Of a stretch of 64,000 nt of DNA, positions 8,835 to 17,964 are shown one piece after another. Positions within the stretch are counted from its first letter, which is position 1, and every line of letters begins with the position of its first letter. The DNA comes from Oscillospiraceae bacterium (GTDB lineage: Bacteria > Bacillota > Clostridia > Christensenellales > Aristaeellaceae): positions 1-64,000 of the forward strand of contig JAISZG010000016.1 of the NCBI GenBank assembly GCA_031269355.1, given 5' to 3'. The notes under the pieces are model-generated. The model saw only the letters and a program-made list of their open reading frames with translations. It made no database searches and was not told where the DNA came from. Both the position numbers and the translations under genes were made by a program.

Positions 8835-10481
8835 TTATACTTTAGTATTATTATTTTTTATTCCTATCGGCGGCGATGATCCCGCTGCGCTATTCTGAAT
8901 GAGTTGGCCTCTGTAGTCTCTGGGCGACATGCCCGTGCTCTTCTTGAATAGATATCTAAAGTAGTGTACATCCGCGTAGCCGATGCGTTCCGCTATATCC
9001 TGCGAGCGCAAATCCGTCGAACGCAGATACGCGCGCGCCTTGTCCATGCGAAGGCGCGTCAGATATTCTATAAACGTCACCCCCATTTCCTGGGAAAAAA
9101 CTGTACAAAAATGATTGTTGGACAGCGCGACATGCGACGCCGCGTCGTGCAGCGTCATTTCCGGACGATGAAAATTTTCTTCGATATATGCGCACGCCTT
9201 GCGTATCAGCGCGCTGTTGCGGGAGACGGATTGTTCGTCACGGTATGTCAGCGCGCGCGTTAGAATATCGTTCGCCGCGCGGAGTATATCCTCAAGCGTG
9301 CGCACCGATCCCAGCAGCCGCGCCTGGCTCAGCGCCTCTGGAAGTATGCGCGCGGGGTCGCCTCCCGCTTGCTTTATCACGCGCGAACCCGCCAATAAAA
9401 TATCCACAAGCGCATAGCTGGACACCAGCAGCGACTGAGCCGCCATGCCGCCCAGCGAATCGAAATATTCGCCTACTATGGACGGCACCTCCGCCACGCT
9501 GGCATATCGCAGCTTATCATACAGCGGCACCACTTCCACGCCCATAAGTTCCGGCGGCATATCCATGCTTACGTCGCCTATTCCCAATATTCTTTGCCCG
9601 CTGGCGGATAGAGCCTGCAGCGCGATTCTGGCAGCGTCCACGGAGCGCGGCACGTCCGCCAGGCTATTTACAATGGAGCCGATCGCGATGCGCGGCTGTT
9701 CGCCTCCTATGCGCTCCGCCTCATATGCTATCGTTTGCGCATAGGCGTACGCGCGTTCCTCGATATCCTCCGGAGCGTCGCCCAGCGTCAGCGCCCACAG
9801 CTGCGCGCCGCGCTCGGCGTAATACATCCGCCCGTTCGAACCTTCCGATAAGCGCCGCAGCACATGGCGCGCTTCATTCAAACTATTCGATTCTCCAGGC
9901 ACAATAATTATAACTGAATAATAGCTTGCGTCCAGCGGAAGCGGTTCGCCGCCCGGTTTGGATTTTGAGCCGCCAAGACGCGCTTTATCGCTCTTTGAGT
10001 ATACGCCGTCGAACACGCGCAGCAGCCGCTGTTCCTGTCGATAGCGGCTCGATTCTGAAAGCTGCCCGCGAAGCGCGTCGAGATTTGCCTGCTGCTCGCG
10101 CTCCTCGTCTATCATTCCCGCTATGCGCTCCAGCGCCTGCCTTAGCGTTTTAGCATTGACAGGTTTCAGCAGATATTCTTTCACGCCGAGCGATATGGCC
10201 TCGCGCGCGTATTCGAAGTCGTCATACCCGCTGAGTATGACGATTCGCGTCCAGGGCATCGTCGCCGCGACGTTCCTGCACAGCGCAAGCCCGTCCATAA
10301 AAGGCATGCGGATATCCGTTACCAGAATATCAGGGCGCAGTTCCTGAATCATCGGCAGCGCGATCTCGCCGTCAGGAGCCTCGCCGCATAGCGCGAACGG
10401 GGTATCGTCCCACGGAAAATTATTGCGTATGCCTTCCCGCACGACAATTTCATCGTCTGCCAAAAATACTTTATACACCAT
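8835..10481 (-). CDS. YesN-type response regulator with AraC-family DNA-binding domain
   Basis: A protein of 548 residues. The receiver domain (1-120) carries acidic residues DDE at 9-11, the phospho-acceptor Asp56 in VTDIRMP, and the conserved Lys in EYLLKP. A central region (about 150-430) has no confident domain. The last 100 residues form an AraC HTH pair ending YFRYLFKKSTGMSPRDYR. It should activate carbohydrate genes when phosphorylated by the upstream kinase. The start ATG overlaps the kinase stop by 11 bases, with AAGAGG just upstream. Targets are unknown; the sugar operon at 26-33 kb is a candidate because the genes are of the matching type. Confidence 0.9.
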   Translation of the reverse strand: MVYKVFLADDEIVVREGIRNNFPWDDTPFALCGEAPDGEIALPMIQELRPDILVTDIRMPFMDGLALCRNVAATMPWTRIVILSGYDDFEYAREAISLGVKEYLLKPVNAKTLRQALERIAGMIDEEREQQANLDALRGQLSESSRYRQEQRLLRVFDGVYSKSDKARLGGSKSKPGGEPLPLDASYYSVIIIVPGESNSLNEARHVLRRLSEGSNGRMYYAERGAQLWALTLGDAPEDIEERAYAYAQTIAYEAERIGGEQPRIAIGSIVNSLADVPRSVDAARIALQALSASGQRILGIGDVSMDMPPELMGVEVVPLYDKLRYASVAEVPSIVGEYFDSLGGMAAQSLLVSSYALVDILLAGSRVIKQAGGDPARILPEALSQARLLGSVRTLEDILRAANDILTRALTYRDEQSVSRNSALIRKACAYIEENFHRPEMTLHDAASHVALSNNHFCTVFSQEMGVTFIEYLTRLRMDKARAYLRSTDLRSQDIAERIGYADVHYFRYLFKKSTGMSPRDYRGQLIQNSAAGSSPPIGIKNNNTKV

Positions 10482-11916
10482 CCGACCTCTTGAGTGGTAC
10501 GTCGAAACAAACCCGAGTGCCCTCGCCCGGTGAGCTTACAATGCGCACGCCTTCGTCCTGTCCGTAATAAAGTTTGATTCGCCTATCCACGTTATATAAT
10601 CCAAAACCCGAATCCGATCCCGCAGGCGCGGATTGTTCAAGCATCGCGCGCACATTCGCCACCCGCTCCGCCGTCATGCCCGCGCCTGCGTCCGCTACCG
10701 TAACGTACAGCCGCTCCTCGCGGCTTTCGAGTTTAATAACTATCATGCCGCCGCCGCGCTTGTTTTTTATTCCGTGATATATCGCGTTCTCAACCAGCGG
10801 TTGGATCAGCAGCTTTAGAATTTGTTCCGTTTGAAGCCCGTCGTCGACATCCAGTTTAAACGCCAGTATATCCCTGTACCGCACCTTCTGTATCGTAAGA
10901 TAACCCGTCAGGTGCTCCAGCTCCTGCGCTATAGTGATCCATTCTCTGCCGCCCGCCAGCGACGTTCTGAAGAAACTGGAAAGCGCGCGCGTAACGTTTA
11001 TCACTTGCTCCGCGTTTTTTGATTCGGCAAGCCAAACTATCGCATCAAGCGTATTATAAAGAAAGTGCGGCGTTATCTGCGCCTGCAGCGTGCGCAGCTC
11101 GCTTTTCATAAGATTATCCTGCTCGCGCTTATTCTGCTCGATCAGCCGCTGCAGCCGGAAAGCCATAGTATTCAGGCTATGCGTCAGCGCCTGCAATTCC
11201 TGCGCGTCGGGCGGCGGTTCTCTGCCGGAAAGCTCTCCCTGGGCGATCCGTCCAGCGAATTGTTCCAACCGGTCGAGCGGCGTTTGAATCGCCCTCAAAA
11301 GCGAGCGCTGCGCCGTAGCCGCGAACGCCAGCGCCGCTATCAGCAGAAACACGTCTAACCCGAACATCGCCAGCACCATCGTTTGAGTGTGGTTGCTGGC
11401 TACGGCTGCGGATGCGATCTCCGTTTTGATGGATGCATCCAGCATTTCAACGAACAACGCGGCGACGTTTTTTATTTCGTCGTTCACTTTAAACGTATCG
11501 TCGACGGACGCGCCGCCGCGCATGCTAAGCCCAAGCTCGTCCACATATCGCCGCAGCGTTCCCAGCACGCGCCTGGCGACCTCCAGATCGCTGCGGCTGG
11601 CGGCGTTATTATTTATAAGGGTATCCAGTTTTTCTTCTACCGCGAGAAGCGTTTCGTATTGCGCGCCGTCCTCGAACCGACCGCGCCCGACCACTATATC
11701 CAGCACTCCCGTTAGCAATCGCTCGCTTATCATCGGCTGCAGGCTGCTTACGCCCTCTATTTGGGATATAACCGCGTGATACTGTGCGGAGAACGCAAGC
11801 ATCATAGCAATTGCCGCAACGGCGGGCGCGAGCATCAGAAGCACCAGCGCTATCTGAGATCCGCGTATGCGCGAACGAAGCGAGCCGTCCGAGCCAAACG
11901 CGAAGCGCGCGCGCAC
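10471..11916 (-). CDS. YesM-type sensor histidine kinase
   Basis: I chose GTG at 11916 (481 residues), which sits 8 bases after GAGAGG and 1 base after the upstream stop. An ATG at 11952 would overlap the upstream gene by 35 bases and lacks a ribosome site. One transmembrane helix near residues 20-45 and another near 170-200 flank an extracytoplasmic sensor domain of about 130 residues. A HAMP-like segment, the His_kinase domain (QITPHFLYNTLDAIVWLAE, with the phospho-acceptor His) and a HATPase domain (LVENAIYHGIKN, then GxG motifs) follow. It is the middle gene of a three-gene operon between a sugar-binding lipoprotein and its cognate regulator, so it probably senses a sugar-loaded binding protein. 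Confidence 0.9.
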   Translation of the reverse strand: MRARFAFGSDGSLRSRIRGSQIALVLLMLAPAVAAIAMMLAFSAQYHAVISQIEGVSSLQPMISERLLTGVLDIVVGRGRFEDGAQYETLLAVEEKLDTLINNNAASRSDLEVARRVLGTLRRYVDELGLSMRGGASVDDTFKVNDEIKNVAALFVEMLDASIKTEIASAAVASNHTQTMVLAMFGLDVFLLIAALAFAATAQRSLLRAIQTPLDRLEQFAGRIAQGELSGREPPPDAQELQALTHSLNTMAFRLQRLIEQNKREQDNLMKSELRTLQAQITPHFLYNTLDAIVWLAESKNAEQVINVTRALSSFFRTSLAGGREWITIAQELEHLTGYLTIQKVRYRDILAFKLDVDDGLQTEQILKLLIQPLVENAIYHGIKNKRGGGMIVIKLESREERLYVTVADAGAGMTAERVANVRAMLEQSAPAGSDSGFGLYNVDRRIKLYYGQDEGVRIVSSPGEGTRVCFDVPLKRSDGV

Positions 11917-11917
11917 G

Positions 11918-12907
11918 TCAATATCCTCTCGCGGGCAGCGCGTCCAAGTCATCGTCGAATTCAGTAAACGCCCGCTCCCGCGAGTATGTAACGCGAGGGA
12001 TGGGCTCGCCCGCCGCCAACTTTTTCACCAGTTCCATCGCCATATCTCCGATAAGCGGGGTGCACTCCACCACGCAGTTAATCCGCCCTTCCTTCAACAG
12101 GTCGATCGCGCCCTGTTCGCCGTCTACCGTTATAATTATTATATCTTCGCCTGGCCGCAGGCCAACCGCCTCTATCGCCTCTATAGCGCCAAGCGTCATC
12201 GCGTCGTTGTGGGAATATAATACGTCTATATCTATAGTTTCCTTCAGTATGTTTTCCATGCACTCCTTGCCCTTCGAGCGAAGAAAATCCCCGGATACAC
12301 TGGTTATTATTTCATAACGAGGATCGCCGTCCAATATTTCGCGGAAGCCTATCGCGCGCTGCTTCATCGGCGTGGAGTTGATGGTGCCTGATATTTCAAC
12401 TATTCTGACCAACGGAGCGTCCTTCGTTTTCTCAAGTAAAAACCGGCCTGCGCGCCGTCCCTCTTCCAGAAAGTCGGAACCCAGAAACCCGGCGAACAGG
12501 TTTTCATCCTCCACGGATATCGCGCGATCCGTCAGTAGCACAGGTATTCCCGCATCCTTCGCCTCGCGCAGCACCGTATCCCAGCCTTCCTCCACTATTG
12601 GCGCAAGCGTTATCACGTCCACCTGATACGCGATAAACGAGCGTATCGCCTTTATTTGATTTTCCTGCGCCTGCTCCGCGTTTAGGTACATCAGCCTTAC
12701 GCCGGCTCGCTCTGCAGCCGCTATCACGTCGCGCGTATTGCCGACGCGCCAGCCGCTTTCCGCGCCGAGCTGCGAAAAACCGACAAGTATCGTGCGCTCG
12801 GAAGCAATCGATTCGGGAGGTTTGCCGTTCGTGCCGCACGCGGTTGTAAAAAGCGCGCATATCAGCAATAGGCATAGAGCGGCTATCCTTGATGGACGGT
12901 TCGGCAT
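11918..12907 (-). CDS. YtfQ/ribose-binding-type sugar-binding lipoprotein
   Basis: A protein of 329 residues with a lipoprotein signal peptide: basic N-terminus, hydrophobic stretch and lipobox LFTTAC with the lipidated Cys at about 24. The mature part closely resembles E. coli YtfQ (galactofuranose-binding): GFSQLGAESGWR, QENQIKAIRSF, YSHNDAMTLGAIEAI and the sugar-contact DR in LLTDRAI. It is Peripla_BP_4 fold, periplasmic-type, anchored outside the membrane. No permease or ATPase gene is adjacent; instead the kinase and regulator follow directly. This suggests a receptor for the kinase, like XylFII with LytS in Clostridium, rather than a transporter subunit. The sugar ligand is not deducible here. 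Confidence 0.85.
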   Translation of the reverse strand: MPNRPSRIAALCLLLICALFTTACGTNGKPPESIASERTILVGFSQLGAESGWRVGNTRDVIAAAERAGVRLMYLNAEQAQENQIKAIRSFIAYQVDVITLAPIVEEGWDTVLREAKDAGIPVLLTDRAISVEDENLFAGFLGSDFLEEGRRAGRFLLEKTKDAPLVRIVEISGTINSTPMKQRAIGFREILDGDPRYEIITSVSGDFLRSKGKECMENILKETIDIDVLYSHNDAMTLGAIEAIEAVGLRPGEDIIIITVDGEQGAIDLLKEGRINCVVECTPLIGDMAMELVKKLAAGEPIPRVTYSRERAFTEFDDDLDALPARGY

Positions 12908-13028
12908 TTCAGATAGCGCCCCCTTTCAATTTATCAGACAATATAAATATATATATTAATAACTATAAGGGCCGCGCAAACGGATTTCCGCGCCTAAGAG
13001 CCACGCGATTCGCCCCGCGTGTTTGTCC

Positions 13029-13059
13029 GCGTCCGGGTTTTTAATAAAAACCCGGACGC
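13029..13059. terminator. Strong bidirectional hairpin ending the D-amino-acid operon
   Basis: A perfect 14-bp inverted repeat (13029-13042 and 13046-13059) with a 3-base AAT loop, starting GCGTCCGGG and with a T run inside the stem, lies 10 bases beyond the serine hydrolase stop. It ends the nine-gene minus-strand transcript and isolates it from the sensor operon. Confidence 0.75.
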
Positions 13060-13068
13060 CTAACCCGA

Positions 13069-14511
13069 TTAAATCCTGGTATAAACCCTGCTGCCCACTC
13101 GCAGCCGCTGAGCCGCGCCCCGGTCGTCCAATATAAACTGATATCTATCGCAGCGATCGATCGGAAAATCCTTCTCAAGCGCGACAAACCGCGTCGTACC
13201 GCAATGCTTCAGCGGAACCGGCTTGCCGTCGTCCATCGTGACCAGCCCTTCAGGTCGCAGTTCAATAATAATATCATCGCTGAATAATTCTTCCTGATGA
13301 TATTTCCCAACATATATACTCGCTTCCGCAGGGCTATCATCCTGAGTCCGCCAATAAAAATGGCTGGTTTCTGCGGGCAGTCCGAGCATCGTATTATATA
13401 CCGCGTTAAGAAGGGGGCTTACCCATGCGCTCTCCCAATTGCAAAACACGCATGCCGACACGCCGTCGCTGCCCTTGATGAAACCGCCCTTCGTCGCGAC
13501 GCCGTGCAATCCGCCCGCGTGCTCGACGATGCGATGCGATGCGCCGTCGTGATTAAACGGGCGCTTCTCCAGCCCGTACCCAAACACGCCGTCATACGGC
13601 GTCTCCGGGAACCGCGAGCCGTATAATATCTCCGCGAGCGGAAACACCGTTTTCCCGCGAAATACCCCGCCGTTGCACAGAGCTTCGTAGAAGCGCGCCA
13701 TATCGGTCGGGGTGGATTTGATCCAGCCCGCTCCCCGATAGGGCGGCGCGACGTCCCAATAGTCGTCGGAATTGAATCCGCCGCCATCCTTGTTTTTGTT
13801 GAACAGTTCCGTCAGCGTGCCAAGCTTGCGCGCTTCAGACGCGTCTATATCAAGAACCGTGCTCTCCATACCAAGCGGTTCGAATACGCGCTTCTTCAAA
13901 AATTCTTCAAGCGGCATACCCGCTGCAGCGTCCACGATATATGACAGCAGCGCGAACGAATCGTTCGAGTAACTGCTGATCAATCCCGGCTGCGCCAGCA
14001 AAGGATATTCCGCATTGTTTATATAATAAATAATATCGTCTATCGTGTCGACATGGCTAGCGGCCGCCTGCCGCCGCTTCTCAAGCTTTTCATGATCATC
14101 CGCTCCGTCCGGCGTGTGAAACGCGAGGCTCCACGCGAGCAGCGGCAGCGGCGGCAATCCGCTGGAATGCGTCGCGAGATGCCAAACCAGCAGCGATTCG
14201 CGCGGCACTCCCGGTATAGCCAGCTTGGGCAGGTACTTGTCCGCTCGGTCGTAAAACGAAAATTTCCCCTCGGCCTCCAGTATCGACAGCGCAGCGCACG
14301 TAACGCCCTTGCTCATGCTGGCTATGCCGAATATCGTATCTGTTTCAAGCCTGGCGCCCTTGTCGTCGCGCGCGCCAAACGCGCGTTTCCACACAACCTT
14401 CCCCGATTGGTTCACGCATACGCTGACACCGGGCAGCTTTTCCTTTTCGATAAACGTTTCAAAAAAACGTTCGAGGGATTCAATCCTGCTTCCAAAAGAT
14501 GAATCAATCAT
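13069..14511 (-). CDS. S12-family serine hydrolase (beta-lactamase/D-aminopeptidase class)
   Basis: A protein of 480 residues. The catalytic SxxK is in FGIASMSKGVT (about 67-77) and the second motif YxN in SSYSNDSFALL (about 180). The C-terminal 110 residues form a small beta-domain as in penicillin-recognising esterases and D-aminopeptidases. No signal peptide is visible, so it is probably cytoplasmic, unlike secreted resistance beta-lactamases. It is the last gene of the operon with M55 and P1 peptidases, a D-transaminase and D-glutamate cyclase genes. A peptidase or esterase acting on D-residue substrates therefore fits better than antibiotic resistance; this is inference. The ribosome site before ATG 14511 is weak. 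Confidence 0.8.
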   Translation of the reverse strand: MIDSSFGSRIESLERFFETFIEKEKLPGVSVCVNQSGKVVWKRAFGARDDKGARLETDTIFGIASMSKGVTCAALSILEAEGKFSFYDRADKYLPKLAIPGVPRESLLVWHLATHSSGLPPLPLLAWSLAFHTPDGADDHEKLEKRRQAAASHVDTIDDIIYYINNAEYPLLAQPGLISSYSNDSFALLSYIVDAAAGMPLEEFLKKRVFEPLGMESTVLDIDASEARKLGTLTELFNKNKDGGGFNSDDYWDVAPPYRGAGWIKSTPTDMARFYEALCNGGVFRGKTVFPLAEILYGSRFPETPYDGVFGYGLEKRPFNHDGASHRIVEHAGGLHGVATKGGFIKGSDGVSACVFCNWESAWVSPLLNAVYNTMLGLPAETSHFYWRTQDDSPAEASIYVGKYHQEELFSDDIIIELRPEGLVTMDDGKPVPLKHCGTTRFVALEKDFPIDRCDRYQFILDDRGAAQRLRVGSRVYTRI

Positions 14512-14545
14512 AAAGGCACACCATCCATTATTATTTTTATATTTA

Positions 14546-15337
14546 TTAATTATGATTTATTAATGATGATTTATCGGTTTGGCCAAACGCGCACAGCTTG
14601 ACGGACGCGGCTTCAAGCGCCTCGCGCAGCCGCTTTACGAACGCTAGCGCGTGCTCGTTATCTCCGTGCACGCAGATCGAATCGGCCTGTATGGGAATCC
14701 GTTTGCCGGTTATCGCCTCGACCGTCCCGCCGCGCACCATCTCCACCACGCGCCGAACAGCTTCGCTCTCGTCGAGTATCATCGCGCCGGGCTTCGTACG
14801 CGCGACAAGGCTTCCGTCCTCCTCGTATGCGCGATCCGCAAACGCCTCCTGCGCGACGCGCATTCCGACGTCCCTCGCCGCGCGAACCATCTCGCTGCCT
14901 GACAGCGCGAGCAGAATAAGCTCCGGATCGATCCTTATAATGCTCTCGCAAATCGCGCGCGCCAGCGGATAATCCGCGCCCGCGCGGTTATACAACGCGC
15001 CGTGTAGCTTTACGTGGATCAATCGCGCGCCCTGCGCCTTGCACATTCCATATACGGCGGCCACCTGATACGCGGTGAACGCCTCCGCGTCTGAAACGCT
15101 CATCGATATCGGCCGCCGCCCAAATCCCTGCAGATCCGGATAACCGGGATGCGCGCCTATTGATACGCCGCTTTCTATGCAGCGGGCGATCGTATCGCGA
15201 AGCACCACCGGATCGCCGCCGTGGAATCCGCAGGCCACGTTCGCGGACGTAATGAGAGGTATCACCCGCGCGTCGTCGCCGATCGTATACGCGCCGAAGC
15301 TTTCGCCCAGATCGCTGTTCAAGTCTATACCCGCCAT
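14546..15337 (-). CDS. pxpA: 5-oxoprolinase subunit A (LamB/YcsF family)
   Basis: A protein of 263 residues opening MAGIDLNSDLGESFGAY, the hallmark of the LamB/YcsF family, with ANVACGFHGGDP, GAHPGYPDL and VKLHGALYN following. With PxpB and PxpC it forms the ATP-dependent prokaryotic 5-oxoprolinase that opens 5-oxoproline to glutamate. AAGGAG lies 8 bases before the ATG. It is eighth in the operon, 37 bases after the DUF1445 gene. In most genomes pxpA, pxpB and pxpC are adjacent; here DUF1445 separates pxpC and pxpA, strengthening the link between cyclase and oxoprolinase. Confidence 0.93.
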   Translation of the reverse strand: MAGIDLNSDLGESFGAYTIGDDARVIPLITSANVACGFHGGDPVVLRDTIARCIESGVSIGAHPGYPDLQGFGRRPISMSVSDAEAFTAYQVAAVYGMCKAQGARLIHVKLHGALYNRAGADYPLARAICESIIRIDPELILLALSGSEMVRAARDVGMRVAQEAFADRAYEEDGSLVARTKPGAMILDESEAVRRVVEMVRGGTVEAITGKRIPIQADSICVHGDNEHALAFVKRLREALEAASVKLCAFGQTDKSSLINHN

Positions 15338-15374
15338 GCTCGTCCGCTCCTTTTTGATTTATGTAAAATAAAAG

Positions 15375-16169
15375 TTATATTTTCAGTTGTGCGTTTAGCA
15401 AGTCGGTCACCAGCATATGTCCGGGCGCGTGGGTGATGCATATATCTGGCTTCGCGTTGAGAACGGCGGCCTGCGGCGTCACTCCGCACGGCCAGAATAC
15501 CGGCTGCTCTCCCGGGTTTATGGTAACGGCCTCGCCGTAATCCGGGCGATATATATCGCGCACCCCTATAACCGACGGGTCGCCTATGTGAACAGGCGCG
15601 CCGTGCACGCGCGGCATCGCGGCGGTAACGCTCACCGCGCGCGGAATCAGCGCATATGGAACCGGGCGCATGCTCACCACCATATTCCCACTGAATATTC
15701 CAGCCGAATCGCATGGTATATTAGTGTTATACATAGGAACGTTTTTGTTTTCCTCTATATTCCGCACGGGGACGCCGGCTTCCAGCAGCGCGGATTCAAA
15801 CGAGAAGCTGCAGCCGATATGGAAACTTACGAAATCCTCCCGCCAAATCGAGGAAACGTCGGTTAGCTCGTCCGTCAATACGCCGCCGCGAAACACGCAG
15901 TATTTGGGATAGTCCGTCGCCGTGTCCGCGCCTGGCGCTATTTTGCGGATTGCGCGCCCGCCCTCCTCGGTCACCTCAAGCAGCGGTATCGGCGCGGGGT
16001 TTCGCTGCGCGAACAGCAGAAAATCATACGCGTATTTCCTGGGAAGAACGACCAGGTTTGTCTGCGCGTATCCCGAGCAATATCCGGAGGTAGGCGAGGC
16101 GAACGCGCCGGAGCGGATAAGCGCGCGCAATTCCTTGGGAGAAATGGTGGAAAGATATTGTTCGGGCAT
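15375..16169 (-). CDS. DUF1445 protein, N-terminal-type half of D-glutamate cyclase
   Basis: A protein of 264 residues with the DUF1445 (PF07286, YcsI) signatures: SPTSGYCSGYAQTNLVVLPRKYAYDFL, VSFHIGCSFSFESALL and NTNIPCDSAGIFSGNMVVSMRP, and PVFWPCGVTPQ near the end. In mammals this domain is fused to DUF4392 in DGLUCY, which converts D-glutamate to 5-oxo-D-proline. Bacterial stand-alone members are annotated as putative hydro-lyases. The partner half is encoded three genes upstream in the same operon, so a two-subunit cyclase is plausible. GGAGG lies 7 bases before the ATG. Whether this half alone carries the active site cannot be told from sequence. Confidence 0.85.
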   Translation of the reverse strand: MPEQYLSTISPKELRALIRSGAFASPTSGYCSGYAQTNLVVLPRKYAYDFLLFAQRNPAPIPLLEVTEEGGRAIRKIAPGADTATDYPKYCVFRGGVLTDELTDVSSIWREDFVSFHIGCSFSFESALLEAGVPVRNIEENKNVPMYNTNIPCDSAGIFSGNMVVSMRPVPYALIPRAVSVTAAMPRVHGAPVHIGDPSVIGVRDIYRPDYGEAVTINPGEQPVFWPCGVTPQAAVLNAKPDICITHAPGHMLVTDLLNAQLKI

Positions 16170-16195
16170 CTATAACCTCCGTTATATTTATATAT

Positions 16196-17212
16196 TTATG
16201 TTTTTATATTAAAACCGGCGAACCTCAGCGAGCCTGTGTATTGCTCGTCGATTCTGCGCAGCGTCAGTCCCGTGTCCGCGATAGTTTCAAGCGCGGCGAA
16301 CTGCGCGTTGCGGATCGATACTCGCGCGAAACGGAGCTTGTCGCCCGGCCTTGCCTGCGCGAGCAGCGGCAGGTCCGCTTCGATAACCACGAAAGGTTTG
16401 GCGTATCCGCCGACCGTCTGCCTGTCGGCAAGCAGTATCATCGGTTGACCGGCGTTTGAAACCTGCACCGCGCCGCATGGTATGCCGTCGGATACGATAT
16501 CCGCGCCGCCGATCGCGGGCAGCGGCTCGCCGTCCAGCCGCACGCCCATGCGGTCGGATTGAACTGACACCGTGTACTGCGCATTCTGGAATTTGCGAAT
16601 CGTTTCCTTCGAGAACCGTTCGATTTGAGGACCGTCCGCGACGCGGATCAAAAGCGGCGCTCCATTGGATGTATACGCGTGCTGCGGTTCGGCATAAACC
16701 GGCTTGCGCGGCTTCAAGCGACCGCCGACGCCATATAGCGCGAGCATGTCTCCGCGCTTCAACTTGCGCCCCTCGAAGCCGCCGAGCGCGCATTTTATAT
16801 TGGTAGAACGGCTTCCCATTACCGGCGGCACGTCTATTCCGCCAGCGAATGCCAGATATCCCCGGCAGCCAGCGCGCGCGAAGCCTATGCTTAGCGTGTC
16901 GCCGCTCCGCGCGTAATGCAGCGCATATGAAGGGATATCCTTATCGTTAAGCGTCGCGGGCATATCGGCGCCCGTCAGCGCGAACGCCGCGTCGCCATGG
17001 AAAACGCAGACAATCCCCTGCATGGTCATCTCCAGCACGGCAGGCATGGGTTCGTCGGCGTCCGATTTGTTTCCGACCAGCGCGTTCGCGATAAGCGCCG
17101 CAGGCACGTCCATAACACCGGACGGGCAAAAACCCGCGCGTTGATATCCAAATCTTCCCAAATCCTGCACGGTGGTAAGCGGACCTGGCGTTACGATCTC
17201 TATACCGTTCAT
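16196..17212 (-). CDS. pxpC: 5-oxoprolinase subunit C (KipA/biotin-dependent carboxyltransferase family)
   Basis: A protein of 338 residues from ATG 17212, whose ATGA overlaps the pxpB stop. A longer in-frame reading to 17269 has no family support. It begins [24 protein letters not shown], the conserved start of the AHS2/KipA domain, with FCPSGVMD and [11 protein letters not shown] further on. With PxpA and PxpB it forms 5-oxoprolinase. The KipA name comes from the Bacillus subtilis kinase-inhibitor antagonist, a side role not implied here. Confidence 0.93.
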   Translation of the reverse strand: MNGIEIVTPGPLTTVQDLGRFGYQRAGFCPSGVMDVPAALIANALVGNKSDADEPMPAVLEMTMQGIVCVFHGDAAFALTGADMPATLNDKDIPSYALHYARSGDTLSIGFARAGCRGYLAFAGGIDVPPVMGSRSTNIKCALGGFEGRKLKRGDMLALYGVGGRLKPRKPVYAEPQHAYTSNGAPLLIRVADGPQIERFSKETIRKFQNAQYTVSVQSDRMGVRLDGEPLPAIGGADIVSDGIPCGAVQVSNAGQPMILLADRQTVGGYAKPFVVIEADLPLLAQARPGDKLRFARVSIRNAQFAALETIADTGLTLRRIDEQYTGSLRFAGFNIKT

Positions 17213-17964
17213 ACAGCGCCACCCTCTTCCGCCGCGCGCGCTATTATCTCGTATGAACCCGCGCGGCACGACGCGTCGGCGCGCTCGTATTCCTCTTCGG
17301 AAATCGGGATAAACCGCACTCTATCTCCCGCCTGCAGCAGCACGGGTTTAGATCGCGCCGGATCATACAGCCGCACCGGCGTTCGGCCTATCAACCGCCA
17401 GCCGCCAGGGGAATCGAGCGGATAGACGCCTGTCTGCCTGCCGCCGATGCCAACCGATCCTGCGGGTATAAGCGCGCGAGGAGTGTCGAGCCTGGGCGTT
17501 TCTAGCGCCTTGTCAAGGCCGCCCAAATAAGGAAAGCCGGGCATAAAACCCAGCATAAACACCCGATAAACGACGTCCGAGTGCCGACGAACTATCTCTT
17601 GCGGCGATACGCCGCAGTGCGCGGCGACGTCCGGCAGATCGGGACCATACGCGCCGCCGTAGCATACCGGTATATCGTACAGCAAACCCGCCGATCCGCC
17701 CGCCCGATCCGCCAGCGCCGCGCGTGAACGCCGTGCCAGCATAAACCGCAGCCGCCGCGCTGATATACGCGAAGGCTCGAATAATACGAGAAGCGACCGG
17801 TAGGACGCTATAGTTTCAGTTACTCCGTTGATGGCGCGCAGTTCAAGCGATCGGGCGAGCGCGACCACCCGGTCGTTTACAGCCGGGTCGATCGCGTCGC
17901 CGAACTCGACGACCAGAGCTTGCTCTCCGGCGGGAAGTATGCGCGGATAAAATTCGCGGCTCAT
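17209..17964 (-). CDS. pxpB: 5-oxoprolinase subunit B (KipI family)
   Basis: A protein of 251 residues of the AHS1/KipI family: [19 protein letters not shown] at the N-terminus, [23 protein letters not shown] and [29 protein letters not shown]. It is the subunit that pairs tightly with PxpC; the two genes overlap by four bases (ATGA), which suggests translational coupling and equal amounts. Its own ATG overlaps the DUF4392 stop in the same way. Confidence 0.95.
   Translation of the reverse strand: MSREFYPRILPAGEQALVVEFGDAIDPAVNDRVVALARSLELRAINGVTETIASYRSLLVLFEPSRISARRLRFMLARRSRAALADRAGGSAGLLYDIPVCYGGAYGPDLPDVAAHCGVSPQEIVRRHSDVVYRVFMLGFMPGFPYLGGLDKALETPRLDTPRALIPAGSVGIGGRQTGVYPLDSPGGWRLIGRTPVRLYDPARSKPVLLQAGDRVRFIPISEEEYERADASCRAGSYEIIARAAEEGGAV

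Noticed and set aside
13069..14511. Class C beta-lactamase as an antibiotic resistance gene
   Set aside because: There is no signal peptide, the extra C-terminal domain fits esterase/D-aminopeptidase relatives, and the operon context is D-amino-acid metabolism.
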